From Euzebyales bacterium (GTDB lineage: Bacteria; Actinomycetota; Nitriliruptoria; Euzebyales; JAHELV01), in contig DASUUK010000045.1 of NCBI GenBank assembly GCA_036374135.1, positions 1 to 64,000 on the forward strand: a stretch of 64,000 nt of DNA, in the 5' to 3' direction. The notes beneath the pieces were generated by a model, which was not told the origin of the DNA, did not search any database, and saw nothing but the letters and a program-made list of their open reading frames with translations. Of this stretch, positions 40,344 to 49,765 are shown piece by piece (the first letter of the stretch is position 1; each line of letters begins with the position of its first letter). The position numbers and the translations under genes were made by a program.

Positions 40344-41984
40344 CTACCGGACCAGTGACGATGCTGTCGTGCTGAGGTCGACGACGATGCCAGGTATGAC
40401 CCCCAGGGCGACCACCGCCGCGGCGGTCAGTGCGAGGCCCGCCTGGGAGCCCAGTGTGAGCATCGCAGGCTCGGCGTCGACGAGGTCGTCGGGCTCGTCG
40501 TCCATGATCATCGCGACGGTGACGCGCAGGTAGAAGAACGCGGCGATGACGCTCGAGACCACCGCGACGATCACCAGCGCGACCTGACCTGCCTCGAGCC
40601 CGGCCCGGAACACCGCCAGCTTGGCCATGAAGCCCGCGGTCCCTGGGATGCCTGCGAGCGAGAACAGGAACAGCCCGAGCATGATCGTGGGCACGGGGTT
40701 GCGTCGCCACAGTCCACGCAGGTCCGAGATCGCGACCGAACGCTGCTGCCGGCGTTCAATGATGCTGAGCACGCCGAACGCCCCGACGCTCATCATCGCG
40801 TAGACCAGCAGGTAGAACAGCATGCCGCCGACACCCGAGGCGTTGACGCTCAGCAGACCGATCAGGGCGTAGCCGGCGTGCGCGATGGCCGAGTAGCCCA
40901 GCATGCGCTTCACGTCGGTCTGCACCACGGCCAGGATCGCTCCGCCGAGCATCGTGATGACCGCCAGCGTCCAGATGGCGGGCACCCACGACCACTCCAG
41001 CGGACCGAAGGCGCCGACGAAGACACGCAGGAACGCCGCGAAGGCCGCAGCCTTGGTGCCGGCCGCCATGAACCCGGTGACCGGCGTCGGCGCGCCCTGG
41101 TACACGTCGGGCGTCCACATGTGGAACGGCACCAGCGCCGTCTTGAAGGCGAACCCGACGAGCAGCAGGCCCATGGCCGTCAGTGTCAGCGGGTCACCGC
41201 CGTTCAACGTCAGCGCGCGGCCCGCCTCGGCGATGTTCGTCGAGCCGGTGACGCCGTAGGTCAGCGCGATGCCGTAGAGCAGGATCGCACTCGAGAACGC
41301 ACCCAGCAGGAAGTACTTGAACGCCGACTCCTGCGACGTGAGGTCCCTCGTGGCGAACCCGGACAGCACGTACAGCCCCAGCGACAGCACCTCGATCGCG
41401 ATGAACACCATGATCAGGTCGGCCGATGCGGCGAGCAGGTTCATGCCCACGGCGGCGATCAGCAGCAGCGGGTAGTACTCGGCCCGGTGGATGCGACGGT
41501 CCTCGAGATACATCCATCCGAGCGGGATCGACACGAGCGCCGCGGAGCACACGATGATCCGGGTGAACAACGCGACACCGTCGATCGCGACCATGTCGCC
41601 CAGCACGCTCGACGGCTGGATCAGCCCGGCGTCGCTGGTGGCGGTCCACTGCCAGGCGACCACTCCGAGGGTGGCCATCAGCCCGAGGGCGGACAGCACG
41701 GCCGACAGCACACGCGGCCGCCGCTGCCACACATAGGTGAGCGCGAGCTGCGCGGCCGCGGCCAGGATCACCAGCGCGGGGAGGGTGACTGCGCCGTCCT
41801 CAGCATTCAGCACGCGCAGCAGCGCACCGGCCGACAACGCCGCGGCGACCGCTGCCGACGCGACCACGCGACGCTCGCCCGCCGTCTCGAGCAGCAGCAC
41901 GAGGATGCCGACCCCGAACAGCACCAGCTCGGGCGACAGTGCCGCCCACGGGATCTCGGGTATCGCCTGTGCGAACAGGATCAT
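40344..41984 (-). CDS. nuoN: NADH-quinone oxidoreductase subunit N, operon 2
   Basis: Antiporter-like subunit of the membrane arm, 546 residues, about 14 helices. It is NuoN rather than NuoM: it has FIAIEVLSLGLYVLSGFA, SAFKYFLLGAFSSAILLYGI and FAFKTALVPFHMWTPDVYQG. It follows nuoL directly, with only 80 bases between them, where nuoM would be expected. Its stop abuts the polyprenyl synthase start. Confidence 0.95.
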   Translation of the reverse strand: MILFAQAIPEIPWAALSPELVLFGVGILVLLLETAGERRVVASAAVAAALSAGALLRVLNAEDGAVTLPALVILAAAAQLALTYVWQRRPRVLSAVLSALGLMATLGVVAWQWTATSDAGLIQPSSVLGDMVAIDGVALFTRIIVCSAALVSIPLGWMYLEDRRIHRAEYYPLLLIAAVGMNLLAASADLIMVFIAIEVLSLGLYVLSGFATRDLTSQESAFKYFLLGAFSSAILLYGIALTYGVTGSTNIAEAGRALTLNGGDPLTLTAMGLLLVGFAFKTALVPFHMWTPDVYQGAPTPVTGFMAAGTKAAAFAAFLRVFVGAFGPLEWSWVPAIWTLAVITMLGGAILAVVQTDVKRMLGYSAIAHAGYALIGLLSVNASGVGGMLFYLLVYAMMSVGAFGVLSIIERRQQRSVAISDLRGLWRRNPVPTIMLGLFLFSLAGIPGTAGFMAKLAVFRAGLEAGQVALVIVAVVSSVIAAFFYLRVTVAMIMDDEPDDLVDAEPAMLTLGSQAGLALTAAAVVALGVIPGIVVDLSTTASSLVR

Positions 41985-42035
41985 CGTGGGTACGTCCTTG
42001 CGTCGATCCAGCCGGTGTTCGTGGTCATGTCACGC

Positions 42036-42061
42036 GACCTACCGCTTCGCTCCTTGAGCTC
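42036..42061 (-). repeat. Family-1 repeat R4 at the missing-nuoM junction
   Basis: Core TACCGCTTCGCTCCTTGA (plus-strand reading) between nuoL and nuoN of operon 2. Its arms are GACC and GCTC, which do not pair fully, unlike the other well-kept copies. The 80-base gap contains nothing else, and no remnant of nuoM is visible. Confidence 0.65.
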
Positions 42062-42064
42062 ATG

Positions 42065-44119
42065 TCACTGGCTCAGCAGGGAGCCGCCGAGGAACAGGAC
42101 AGAGACCAGTACCGTGCCCAGCAGCACTGCCAGCGCATAGCTGCGGACGAACCCCGTCTGCACCCGACGGCCGGACTGGCTGAGCTCGTACGTGCCGCGC
42201 CCGAGTCCGTTGACGAACCCGTCGATGCCGCGGGCGTCGAACTCGGCCATTCCCTCGGACATCAACAGGCCCGGATGCGCCACCGTCCGCTCGTAGAGCT
42301 CGTCGACGTAGAACTTGCGCAGCATCGCCTGGTACAGCCAGCCCATGCGACCGCGCACGGCGGCGATGTCGACCGGACGCATGTACAGCGCGTAGGCGGC
42401 GGCGATGCCTGCGGCCACGACCGCCAGCACGACGAACCCGGCGGTGATCTCGCTGTACCACGCCTCCTCGCCGACGTACGGCTGCACGGCGGGCGCGAGC
42501 CACTCGAACAGCCACCCGTGCTCGAGCTCCCAGAAGCGCAGGTAACTGGCCGGCGTGACGCCGATGAACGCACCGCCGACCGAGGCGACCCCGAGCACGC
42601 CGAGCACCAGGGTCATCGACAACGGTGACTCGTGCGGGTGGATGCCGTCGGGCACGCGCGACTCACCAAGGAAGATCAGGAAGAACCAGCGGCACATGTA
42701 GAACGCGGTCAGACCTGCCACCAGTGCACCGAGCACCCAGATGAGCTCGGCACCGGGCGTCTCGATCGCGGCGGCGAGCACCTCCTCCTTGGAGTAGAAG
42801 CCCGCGAAGAACGGCAGACCGGCGATCGCGAGCGTGCCCACGGCCGACGTCGCGAAGGTCACCGGCATCTTGTGCCGCAGCCCGCCCATCTTCCAGACGT
42901 CGTTCTCCTCGTGCATGGCGTGCATGACCGATCCTGCGGCCAGGAACAGCAGCGCCTTGAAGAAGCCGTGCGTCAGCAGGTGGAACACACCCGCGGCCTG
43001 GCTGCCCAGCCCGACACCGATGAACATGTAGCCCAGCTGGCTGATCGTCGAGTACGCCAGGATCTTCTTGAGATCGTTCTGGGCGCAGGCGATCAGCGCG
43101 GCGAGCAGGGCCGTCAGCACGCCGACCCACGCGACCAGCAGGCCGACGTCGACCGTCGCGGCCTCGTGGAGGAACGCGTACAGCGGCGACATGCGCGCAA
43201 CCAGGTAGACGCCCGCGGTCACCATGGTCGCGGCGTGGATCAGCGCGCTGACCGGTGTGGGTCCGGCCATGGCGTCCGGTAGCCACACGAACAGCGGGAT
43301 CTGGGCGCTCTTGCCCGCCGCGCCGACCAGCAGCAGCAGACCGATCGCCACAGCCGTGCCGGTGGCGATGTCACCGGCGCGCGGCAGGATCTCGGTGAAC
43401 GACAGCGAGCCCAGCGCCGAGAATGTCAGGAACATGGCGATCATGAACCCGACGTCACCGACGCGGTTGACGATGAACGCCTTCTTGGCCGCGACGGCGT
43501 TGGGCAGCTCGGTGAACCAGAAGCCGATCAACAGGTAGCTCGACAGGCCGACCAGCTCCCACCCGACGAAGAGCACCAGCAGGCTCTCGCCGAGCACCAG
43601 CACCAGCATCGACGCGACGAACAGGTTGAGGTAGGCGAAGAACCGCGTGTACTGGTCGTCACCCTGCATGTAGCCGAGCGAATAGATGTGGATCAGCAGG
43701 CCGACCCACGTCACGAGCAGCAGCATCACCGCCGACAGCGGATCCACCAGCAGCGCCCAGTCGACGGTGAAGTCGCCGATGGGCAGCCACTCGGCCACCA
43801 CCGTGACGAGGCTGCGTTCCGCCTCGTCGGCTGCGGCGAGCTGCAGGAACACAGCGGTGGACAGCGTCGCACTGAAGCCGACCGCGGTGATCGCGATCGC
43901 GGCGGACACCTTGCCGATGCGGCGGCCGAACAGCAGCAGGAGCGCGGCGGACAGGGCCGGCACCACCGGGATCAGCCACGCGAAGTCGGCAGGTGATCCG
44001 GCGGCGGCGGTCACGTACTCGCCGGCGAACCCGCTCTCGGTGGCGAGCAGACCGAGCGTCCCACCAGGCGCGCCCGGTGCCGGCCCGGCGAGTCCCGCAG
44101 CCGCGAGCACGCTGGTCAT
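42065..44119 (-). CDS. nuoL: NADH-quinone oxidoreductase subunit L, operon 2
   Basis: Distal antiporter-like subunit, 684 residues, with GKSAQIPLFVWLPDAMAGPT, the SALIHAATMVTAGVYL helix and the C-terminal region that forms the lateral helix. It has no acidic insert like that of the operon 1 copy. ATG at 44119 lies 13 bases after nuoK. Confidence 0.96.
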   Translation of the reverse strand: MTSVLAAAGLAGPAPGAPGGTLGLLATESGFAGEYVTAAAGSPADFAWLIPVVPALSAALLLLFGRRIGKVSAAIAITAVGFSATLSTAVFLQLAAADEAERSLVTVVAEWLPIGDFTVDWALLVDPLSAVMLLLVTWVGLLIHIYSLGYMQGDDQYTRFFAYLNLFVASMLVLVLGESLLVLFVGWELVGLSSYLLIGFWFTELPNAVAAKKAFIVNRVGDVGFMIAMFLTFSALGSLSFTEILPRAGDIATGTAVAIGLLLLVGAAGKSAQIPLFVWLPDAMAGPTPVSALIHAATMVTAGVYLVARMSPLYAFLHEAATVDVGLLVAWVGVLTALLAALIACAQNDLKKILAYSTISQLGYMFIGVGLGSQAAGVFHLLTHGFFKALLFLAAGSVMHAMHEENDVWKMGGLRHKMPVTFATSAVGTLAIAGLPFFAGFYSKEEVLAAAIETPGAELIWVLGALVAGLTAFYMCRWFFLIFLGESRVPDGIHPHESPLSMTLVLGVLGVASVGGAFIGVTPASYLRFWELEHGWLFEWLAPAVQPYVGEEAWYSEITAGFVVLAVVAAGIAAAYALYMRPVDIAAVRGRMGWLYQAMLRKFYVDELYERTVAHPGLLMSEGMAEFDARGIDGFVNGLGRGTYELSQSGRRVQTGFVRSYALAVLLGTVLVSVLFLGGSLLSQ

Positions 44120-44132
44120 CGTGTGTGCCTCC

Positions 44133-44441
44133 TCATGCCCGCAGACGATCTGCGTCGTCGGCGTCGGTCGAGCCCATCAGCCGGAACAGGTTGACGATCA
44201 GCGCCAACCCGATCGTCACCTCGGCGGCGGCGACGACGATCACGAAGAACGACAGCACGTGCCCGTCGAGGTTGCCGTGCAGGCGCGAGAACGTGATCAG
44301 AGCCAGGTTCACGCTGTTGAGCATCAGCTCGATGCACATGAACATCACGATGACGCTGCGGCGCACGAGCACGCCGACCAGACCCGTCGTGAACAGCACC
44401 GCGGACAGCGCGATGTACCACCCGATCGGCACACCGCTCAT
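44133..44441 (-). CDS. nuoK: NADH-quinone oxidoreductase subunit K, operon 2
   Basis: Three-helix membrane subunit of 102 residues with its two buried glutamates ([14 protein letters not shown] and [12 protein letters not shown]). The 34-base gap before it, after nuoJ, is almost entirely filled by repeat R5. Confidence 0.95.
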   Translation of the reverse strand: MSGVPIGWYIALSAVLFTTGLVGVLVRRSVIVMFMCIELMLNSVNLALITFSRLHGNLDGHVLSFFVIVVAAAEVTIGLALIVNLFRLMGSTDADDADRLRA

Positions 44442-44446
44442 GGCGT

Positions 44447-44475
44447 GTGCCTACCGCTGTCGCTACTCGAGGCAC
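44447..44475 (-). repeat. Family-1 repeat R5 between nuoJ and nuoK
   Basis: Core TACCGCTGTCGCTACTCGA (plus-strand reading) closed by GTGCC and GGCAC. The five-base arms differ from those of R1-R3 but pair perfectly. It ends exactly at the nuoJ stop codon. Confidence 0.75.
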
Positions 44476-45174
44476 TCACGCCTGCTCCTCCTCGCCCGCG
44501 CCGACGAGCTCACGTGGACGCTGATCGTCGGGTTCGGGACCCGGCTCCGCCTCGTCGTCGATCGGCAGATCGGTCACGTCCGCGTCGGCGCGCCGCTTGA
44601 GCACCATCGCGCCCAGCGCCGCGATCACGAGCAACGCCGACGTGACCTCGAACGGCCACATGTACGTGGTGAACAGCAGCCGCCCGACACCCGCAACGTT
44701 GCCATCGACGTTCGCGCCGGCGAGTCCGGTGCACACCGTGCCGGTGCTGCCGTCGGCCGGACAGATGGCGTCGGTACCCATGAACTGCCCGGCGCCGGCC
44801 CCGACCAGAAGGATCACCAGCCCGAGGCCCAGCAGCACTGCGGCGGTCCGCTGGCCCCTCACCCGGGTGCTGAAGCGCGTCTCGCTTCCGACGCCCAGCA
44901 GCATCAGCACGAACAGGAACAGCACCATGATGGCGCCCGCATAGACGATGATCTGCACGACCGCCAGGAACTGGGCCTCCAGCAGTGCGTACAGGATCGC
45001 GATCGCGAAGAGGTTGACCACCAGCATGAGTGCGGCGTGCACGGCGTTGCGCAGCACCACGACGCTGAAGCCCGTGCCCATCGCGAGCACCGCGGTCACG
45101 CAGAAGACCCAGAACTCGGCGCTGCTGCCGACCACCCCGGTGGCCGGCGCCGTCTGCGCCAGCAGTGCGTGCAT
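44476..45174 (-). CDS. nuoJ: NADH-quinone oxidoreductase subunit J, operon 2
   Basis: Five-helix membrane subunit, 232 residues, with VVLRNAVHAALMLVVNLFAI and FLAVVQIIVYAGAIMVLFLF. The C-terminal 45 residues are acidic and soluble. ATG at 45174 adjoins the nuoI stop with no gap. Confidence 0.95.
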   Translation of the reverse strand: MHALLAQTAPATGVVGSSAEFWVFCVTAVLAMGTGFSVVVLRNAVHAALMLVVNLFAIAILYALLEAQFLAVVQIIVYAGAIMVLFLFVLMLLGVGSETRFSTRVRGQRTAAVLLGLGLVILLVGAGAGQFMGTDAICPADGSTGTVCTGLAGANVDGNVAGVGRLLFTTYMWPFEVTSALLVIAALGAMVLKRRADADVTDLPIDDEAEPGPEPDDQRPRELVGAGEEEQA

Positions 45175-45810
45175 CTAGTGCTCCCCGTGCGTGGGTGGCT
45201 CGGTCTCGCCGCCGCCCAGCTTGACGGTGGCTGGTCCGACGGCCTCCTCCGGCGTGGCGGGATCGTCAGGATCGTGCCACGCCCGAGCCGGCGGACCGCC
45301 GATCGTTCGCTGTGCGGCCGGGCCCGGATAGTAGGTCAGGCCACGCGCGGCGACCTCCGCGTCGGTGTGCGGGGTCGGCTTCGCGCCCGCCGGCAGCGGC
45401 GCCATCAACATGTCCTTGGTGAAGATCATCGACTCGCGGCTGTCGCTGGCCAGCTCGTACTCGTGCGACATCGTGAGCGACCGCGTCGGGCACGCCTCGA
45501 TGCACAGCCCGCAGAAGATGCACCGCAGGTAGTTGATCTGGTAGTCCGCGCCGTACCGCTCACCGGGCGAGTAGCGGGCTTCGGGCGTGTTGTCGGCGCC
45601 CTGGACGTAGATCGCGTCGGCCGGGCACGCCCAGGCGCACAACTCACAGCCGATGCACTTCTCGAGGCCGTCCTCGTAGCGGTTGAGGATGTGACGGCCA
45701 TGGAACCTGGGCTGCGGCTCGCGTTTGACCTCCGGGTACTGGGTCGTGACCGGCCGGCGGAACATCGTCTTGCCGGTCAGCCCGAAGCCCTTCCGCAGTG
45801 CGTTGAACAT
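45175..45810 (-). CDS. nuoI: NADH-quinone oxidoreductase subunit I, operon 2
   Basis: Carries two [4Fe-4S] clusters: [12 protein letters not shown] (Cys52, 55, 58, 62) and [12 protein letters not shown] (Cys97, 100, 103, 107). The 211 residues match actinobacterial NuoI, including a Pro/Glu-rich tail. It passes electrons from NuoG toward NuoB. Confidence 0.96.
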   Translation of the reverse strand: MFNALRKGFGLTGKTMFRRPVTTQYPEVKREPQPRFHGRHILNRYEDGLEKCIGCELCAWACPADAIYVQGADNTPEARYSPGERYGADYQINYLRCIFCGLCIEACPTRSLTMSHEYELASDSRESMIFTKDMLMAPLPAGAKPTPHTDAEVAARGLTYYPGPAAQRTIGGPPARAWHDPDDPATPEEAVGPATVKLGGGETEPPTHGEH

Positions 45811-45853
45811 GGTGGAGCTCCTTCAGGCGTCAGGAGCGCGGCGCCAGCCGCGG

Positions 45854-45878
45854 GACTCAGTAGCGAAACGGAAGGTCA
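45854..45878 (-). repeat. Degenerate family-1 repeat R6 between nuoH and nuoI
   Basis: Reads ACTCAGTAGCGAAACGGAAG (plus strand), matching the reverse complement of the family-1 core at most positions but with decayed arms. It lies in the 76-base gap between nuoH and nuoI, in the opposite orientation to R1-R5. Confidence 0.45.
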
Positions 45879-45886
45879 CAGTACAG

Positions 45887-47188
45887 TCAGGACTCGACGC
45901 TGACGCGGTCCGGCGTGCGCTCATCGATGACGCGGCGCAGGTCACCCAGGGTGTCATCGCTCGCAGCGACGTCTCCTTCCACGTCGCCGTCAGCCGGCTC
46001 GACTCCCCGACGCCGTTCGAACAGCGGCAGCAGCAGCACGATGCCCAGCAGCACGGCGACCGCCAGGCCCACCCCGCGCAGCACCGTGCCCCGCTCGACG
46101 GTCTCCTGCGCGACGACGATCCCGGCCGTGGCCATCACCCACACCAGCCCGATCGGCAGCAGCACCTTCCATCCCATGTCCATGAGGCGGTCGTACTTCA
46201 TCCGGGGCAGCGTGCCGCGCAGCCACACGAAGACGAACATGAAGGCGAAGACCTTCATCGCGAAGTACAGAAGGCCGAGCAGCGCCCCCGCGAACGTCCC
46301 GTCGAGACCGAACAGCGGGCCCGCGGGACCGCCGAGGAACAGCGTGACGGTGATCGCCGACATCGTGATGACACCCATGAACTCGGCGAGGAAGAACATC
46401 GCGAACTTCGCGCCCGAGTACTCGGTGTTGAAGCCACCGACCAGCTCACCCTCACCCTCGGGCAGGTCGAACGGTGGCCGCTCCGCCTCGGCCACTGCCG
46501 AGATGAAGAACAAAGCGAACGCCGGCAGCTGCGGCAGGATGTTCCAGGTCGGAAGGCTGATGGGACCCAGCTCGAGCAGGCGGCTCTGCGCCTCGACGAT
46601 CGCCGACGACTGCAGCGTGCCGTTCCACACGAACACCGCGGCCAGCCCGAGTCCCATGGCCAGCTCGTACGAGATCATCTGGGCGGTCGACCGGACGCCA
46701 CCGAGCAGCGAGTACTTCGACCCGGACGCCCAGCCGCCGAGCGTGACGCCGTAGACGGCGACGGAGCCCATCGCCAGGATCCACAGCATGCCGATCTCGG
46801 GGTCCCAGATCTGCAGCGACACCTCACGGACGCCGATGTCGATGGGATCGAGCAGCGGCAGGTCCAGGACCGGGCCGATCTCGAACGTTCCACCGAACGG
46901 GATCACCGCGATCGTGAGCATGGCGATGATGGCCGACGACGCCGGGGCGATGAAGTAGACGACCGGGTCGATGCCCGCCGGACGGATGTCCTCCTTGAAG
47001 AACAGCTTCGCCCCGTCGGCGATGGTCTGCAGGATGCCGAACGGGCCGAGCCTGTTCGGGCCGATGCGCGACTGCATCTTGGCGACGATGCGTCGCTCAC
47101 CCCAGATGAACACGGCCGTCGACAGCAGCCACAGCGCGAAGCCGGCGATGACGACGGCCGAGGTGATCGTGAAGTCGACGAGGTCCAT
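45887..47188 (-). CDS. nuoH: NADH-quinone oxidoreductase subunit H, operon 2
   Basis: Eight-helix quinone-chamber subunit. The 433 residues keep the full canonical segments QSRIGPNRLGPFGILQTIAD and EAERPPFDLPEGEGELVGGF, plus an acidic tail of about 40 residues. ATG at 47188 follows AGGAGG; the long open frame upstream lies inside nuoG. The gap to nuoG is eight bases. Confidence 0.96.
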   Translation of the reverse strand: MDLVDFTITSAVVIAGFALWLLSTAVFIWGERRIVAKMQSRIGPNRLGPFGILQTIADGAKLFFKEDIRPAGIDPVVYFIAPASSAIIAMLTIAVIPFGGTFEIGPVLDLPLLDPIDIGVREVSLQIWDPEIGMLWILAMGSVAVYGVTLGGWASGSKYSLLGGVRSTAQMISYELAMGLGLAAVFVWNGTLQSSAIVEAQSRLLELGPISLPTWNILPQLPAFALFFISAVAEAERPPFDLPEGEGELVGGFNTEYSGAKFAMFFLAEFMGVITMSAITVTLFLGGPAGPLFGLDGTFAGALLGLLYFAMKVFAFMFVFVWLRGTLPRMKYDRLMDMGWKVLLPIGLVWVMATAGIVVAQETVERGTVLRGVGLAVAVLLGIVLLLPLFERRRGVEPADGDVEGDVAASDDTLGDLRRVIDERTPDRVSVES

Positions 47189-47196
47189 GACGCCTC

Positions 47197-49758
47197 CTAG
47201 GCCTCCGCCGGATGGGGTTCGGACGTGTCGGCGGCCTCGGATCCGTCCGCGACGCCCAGACGCGCCCGCATGGGGGCACCCGGCTCGGCCTCGGGATCGA
47301 CCAGCATGCCGAGCGGGGTCTCCAGCGCGTTGCGCGGCACCCGCACACAGCCCCGGGCCACGGCGTCGGTGACGCGCACCGGCAGCGACAGGCGCCCGCC
47401 GGTACCCACCAACTCGACGGTGTCGCCGGCCTGCACACCAGCGCGTTCCGCATCGTCGGGATGGACCCACGCCTCGGGCGGACGCGCCGTCGCGTTGAGC
47501 GCATCGGCGCCGCGCAGCATCACGCCGTGTCCCAGCAGGGCCGGGACGGCCTCCACGGTGAGCCGGTCATCATCGGCGTCCGCCGGCACGCTGTCCCCTT
47601 CCGGCGGATCCCGATCGACGGTCAGCTCCGCCAAGCGGTCGGCGACCGACCGTTCGGCGGCCATCAGCGGAGCGGCCTCGCGGCGCACGTCCATCGCCGT
47701 CTCCCAGCCGAGGTCGGAGCCCATCGCGCGCGCGACCTGGCGGATGATGTCCCAGTCCTCGATGCAGCGCCGCGGCGGCGGCACCACCTGCGCGCACGCC
47801 TGTCGTCGACCCTCCCATGTGGTGAACGACCCGACGCGCTCCTGGGCGGCGGCCGCCGGCAGCACGACGTCCGCGTAACGGGTGGAGTCGGTCTCCAACA
47901 GGTCCTGCAGGATCACGGTGTCGACCGTCTCAAGCGCCCGTCGGGCAAGCAGCGGATCCTCGAAGTCGCGGATCGGGTCGACGCCGATGAGGTACAGCGC
48001 AGACAACTCCCCGTCCGCCGCGGCGCGCAGCATCTGATGGGCGTCACGACCCGGAGCATCGGGCACGTGCGACCACGCATCGGCCACCGGGCCCGCGTTG
48101 TCGAGCCCCCGGCCACCTGGCAGCAGGCCCGGCATCAGCCCTGCATCAACCGCTCCGCGTGCGCCGGCCTTGCGCGGCACCCATGCGAAGCCGCGGCGGG
48201 ATCCTGCCGACGCCAGTTCGGCGGCCGCGGCCAGTCCGCCCGCGGTCGTCGCGAGCCGCTCACCGGCGAGGATGACGACGCCGGGGCCGTCGATCGCGGC
48301 ATCGTCGGCTGCGGTCAGCGCCTCGGCCACGGCGGCGAGATCGCTGTCGTCCTTCGGCGTGTCACCGGTGCCATCACGATCCCCGCCTGCCGGCTCGCTG
48401 GCGCTCGCCATCTCCCGCAGCGACCGCAGGATGCGTGTCTCGCCGCCGGGAGCGGTCCGGATCCACCGCCAGGCGAGATCGCTGATCGACCCGAGCGTCG
48501 GCCCGATCGTGACGACCTTCATGCCGCCCTTGTTGGCGGCCTTCCGCAGCCGCAGGTACAGGATCGGTGACTCCTCCTCGGGGTCGAGCCCGGCCACGAC
48601 CACCACACCGGCCCGCTCGACCTCGTCGTAGGTCGGACCGGGCGATCCCGCGACCGCGGCGAGGACCGGCCGCTCCTCGGCGGTGCGCGTCACGCGTCGG
48701 AAGTCGACGTCGTCGGTGCCCAGCACGTCACGGGCGAAGCGACTGACCGCGTAGGCGTCCTCGTCGGTCAGGTTGCCGCCCGTCAACACACCGACCCCAC
48801 CGGCGTCGCGCGCGGCCGTCAGCCGGTCCGCCACGGTGCGGATCGCCGTGGTCCACGTGGTCTGGACGACCGAACCGAGCTCGTCGCGGGCGGCCGGCTC
48901 GACGATGCGGCTGGGGTGCGCGACGTACTCGAAGCCGAACCGGCCCTTGTCGCAGTTCCACATCTCGTTGACGGCCATGTTGGTCTTCGCCAGCTGCCGT
49001 TCGATGCGTCCGGAACGCGTGTCGACCCGCAGGTTGCATCCACTGGCGCACTGGTTGCACACGCTGTCGACGGCGCGCACGTCGAACGGTCGTGCCGCGA
49101 ACCGGTAGCTGGTCGCCGTCAGGGCGCCGACGGGGCAGATCTGCACGACGTTGCCCGAGAAGAAGCTGTGGTACGGCTCGTCCTCGTAGATCGCGACCTG
49201 TTCCAGCGCGCCGCGCTCGAACAGCTCGATGAACGGATCGCCCGAGATCTCCGACGAGAACCGGGTGCAGCGCGCGCAGAGCACGCAACGCTCGCGGTCC
49301 AGACCGATCTGTGGCGAGATCGGCACGGGCTTGAGGTAGCGCCGCTTGCGGTCGACGAACCGGCTCTGCCCCGGGCCGTGGGCGAGCGCCTGGTCCTGCA
49401 GCGGGCACTCGCCACCCTTGTCGCACATCGGGCAGTCGAGCGGGTGGTTGATCAGGAGGAACTCGAGCTGGGCCTCCTGCGACGCACGCGCCGCGTCACT
49501 GGTCAGGTGGGTGTTGACCACCATGCCCTCGGCGACCTCGGTCGTGCACGACGTCATCTGCCGGGGTTGGTCGGGGGCTCGCGCCAGGGCGATGTCGACG
49601 AAGCACTGGCGGCATGCACCGGCGGGCGCGAGCAGCGGATGGTCGCAGAACCGCGGGATCGTGATCCGCAGCTGCTCGGCGGCCCGGATCACCAGCGTGC
49701 CCTTGGGCACTGTGACCTGCTGGCCGTCGATCGTGAGAGAGACCTGATCGTCTGCCAT
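47197..49758 (-). CDS. nuoG: NADH-quinone oxidoreductase subunit G
   Basis: Large iron-sulfur subunit of the NADH module. The 853 residues hold a [2Fe-2S] site (Cys38, 49, 52, 71), a His-ligated [4Fe-4S] site (His105, Cys109, 112, 118), a second [4Fe-4S] site (Cys158, 161, 164, 208) and the optional N7 site (Cys234, 237, 241, 269) at the start of a molybdopterin-oxidoreductase-like region. All ligands are present. ATG at 49758 lies eight bases after nuoF. This is the only nuoG here; operon 1 lacks one. Confidence 0.97.
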   Translation of the reverse strand: MADDQVSLTIDGQQVTVPKGTLVIRAAEQLRITIPRFCDHPLLAPAGACRQCFVDIALARAPDQPRQMTSCTTEVAEGMVVNTHLTSDAARASQEAQLEFLLINHPLDCPMCDKGGECPLQDQALAHGPGQSRFVDRKRRYLKPVPISPQIGLDRERCVLCARCTRFSSEISGDPFIELFERGALEQVAIYEDEPYHSFFSGNVVQICPVGALTATSYRFAARPFDVRAVDSVCNQCASGCNLRVDTRSGRIERQLAKTNMAVNEMWNCDKGRFGFEYVAHPSRIVEPAARDELGSVVQTTWTTAIRTVADRLTAARDAGGVGVLTGGNLTDEDAYAVSRFARDVLGTDDVDFRRVTRTAEERPVLAAVAGSPGPTYDEVERAGVVVVAGLDPEEESPILYLRLRKAANKGGMKVVTIGPTLGSISDLAWRWIRTAPGGETRILRSLREMASASEPAGGDRDGTGDTPKDDSDLAAVAEALTAADDAAIDGPGVVILAGERLATTAGGLAAAAELASAGSRRGFAWVPRKAGARGAVDAGLMPGLLPGGRGLDNAGPVADAWSHVPDAPGRDAHQMLRAAADGELSALYLIGVDPIRDFEDPLLARRALETVDTVILQDLLETDSTRYADVVLPAAAAQERVGSFTTWEGRRQACAQVVPPPRRCIEDWDIIRQVARAMGSDLGWETAMDVRREAAPLMAAERSVADRLAELTVDRDPPEGDSVPADADDDRLTVEAVPALLGHGVMLRGADALNATARPPEAWVHPDDAERAGVQAGDTVELVGTGGRLSLPVRVTDAVARGCVRVPRNALETPLGMLVDPEAEPGAPMRARLGVADGSEAADTSEPHPAEA

Positions 49759-49765
49759 GGGCGCT

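Noticed and set aside
41985-42064. Remnant of nuoM between nuoL and nuoN of operon 2
   Set aside because: The 80 bases contain only a short repeat and flanking spacer; no frame resembles NuoM.
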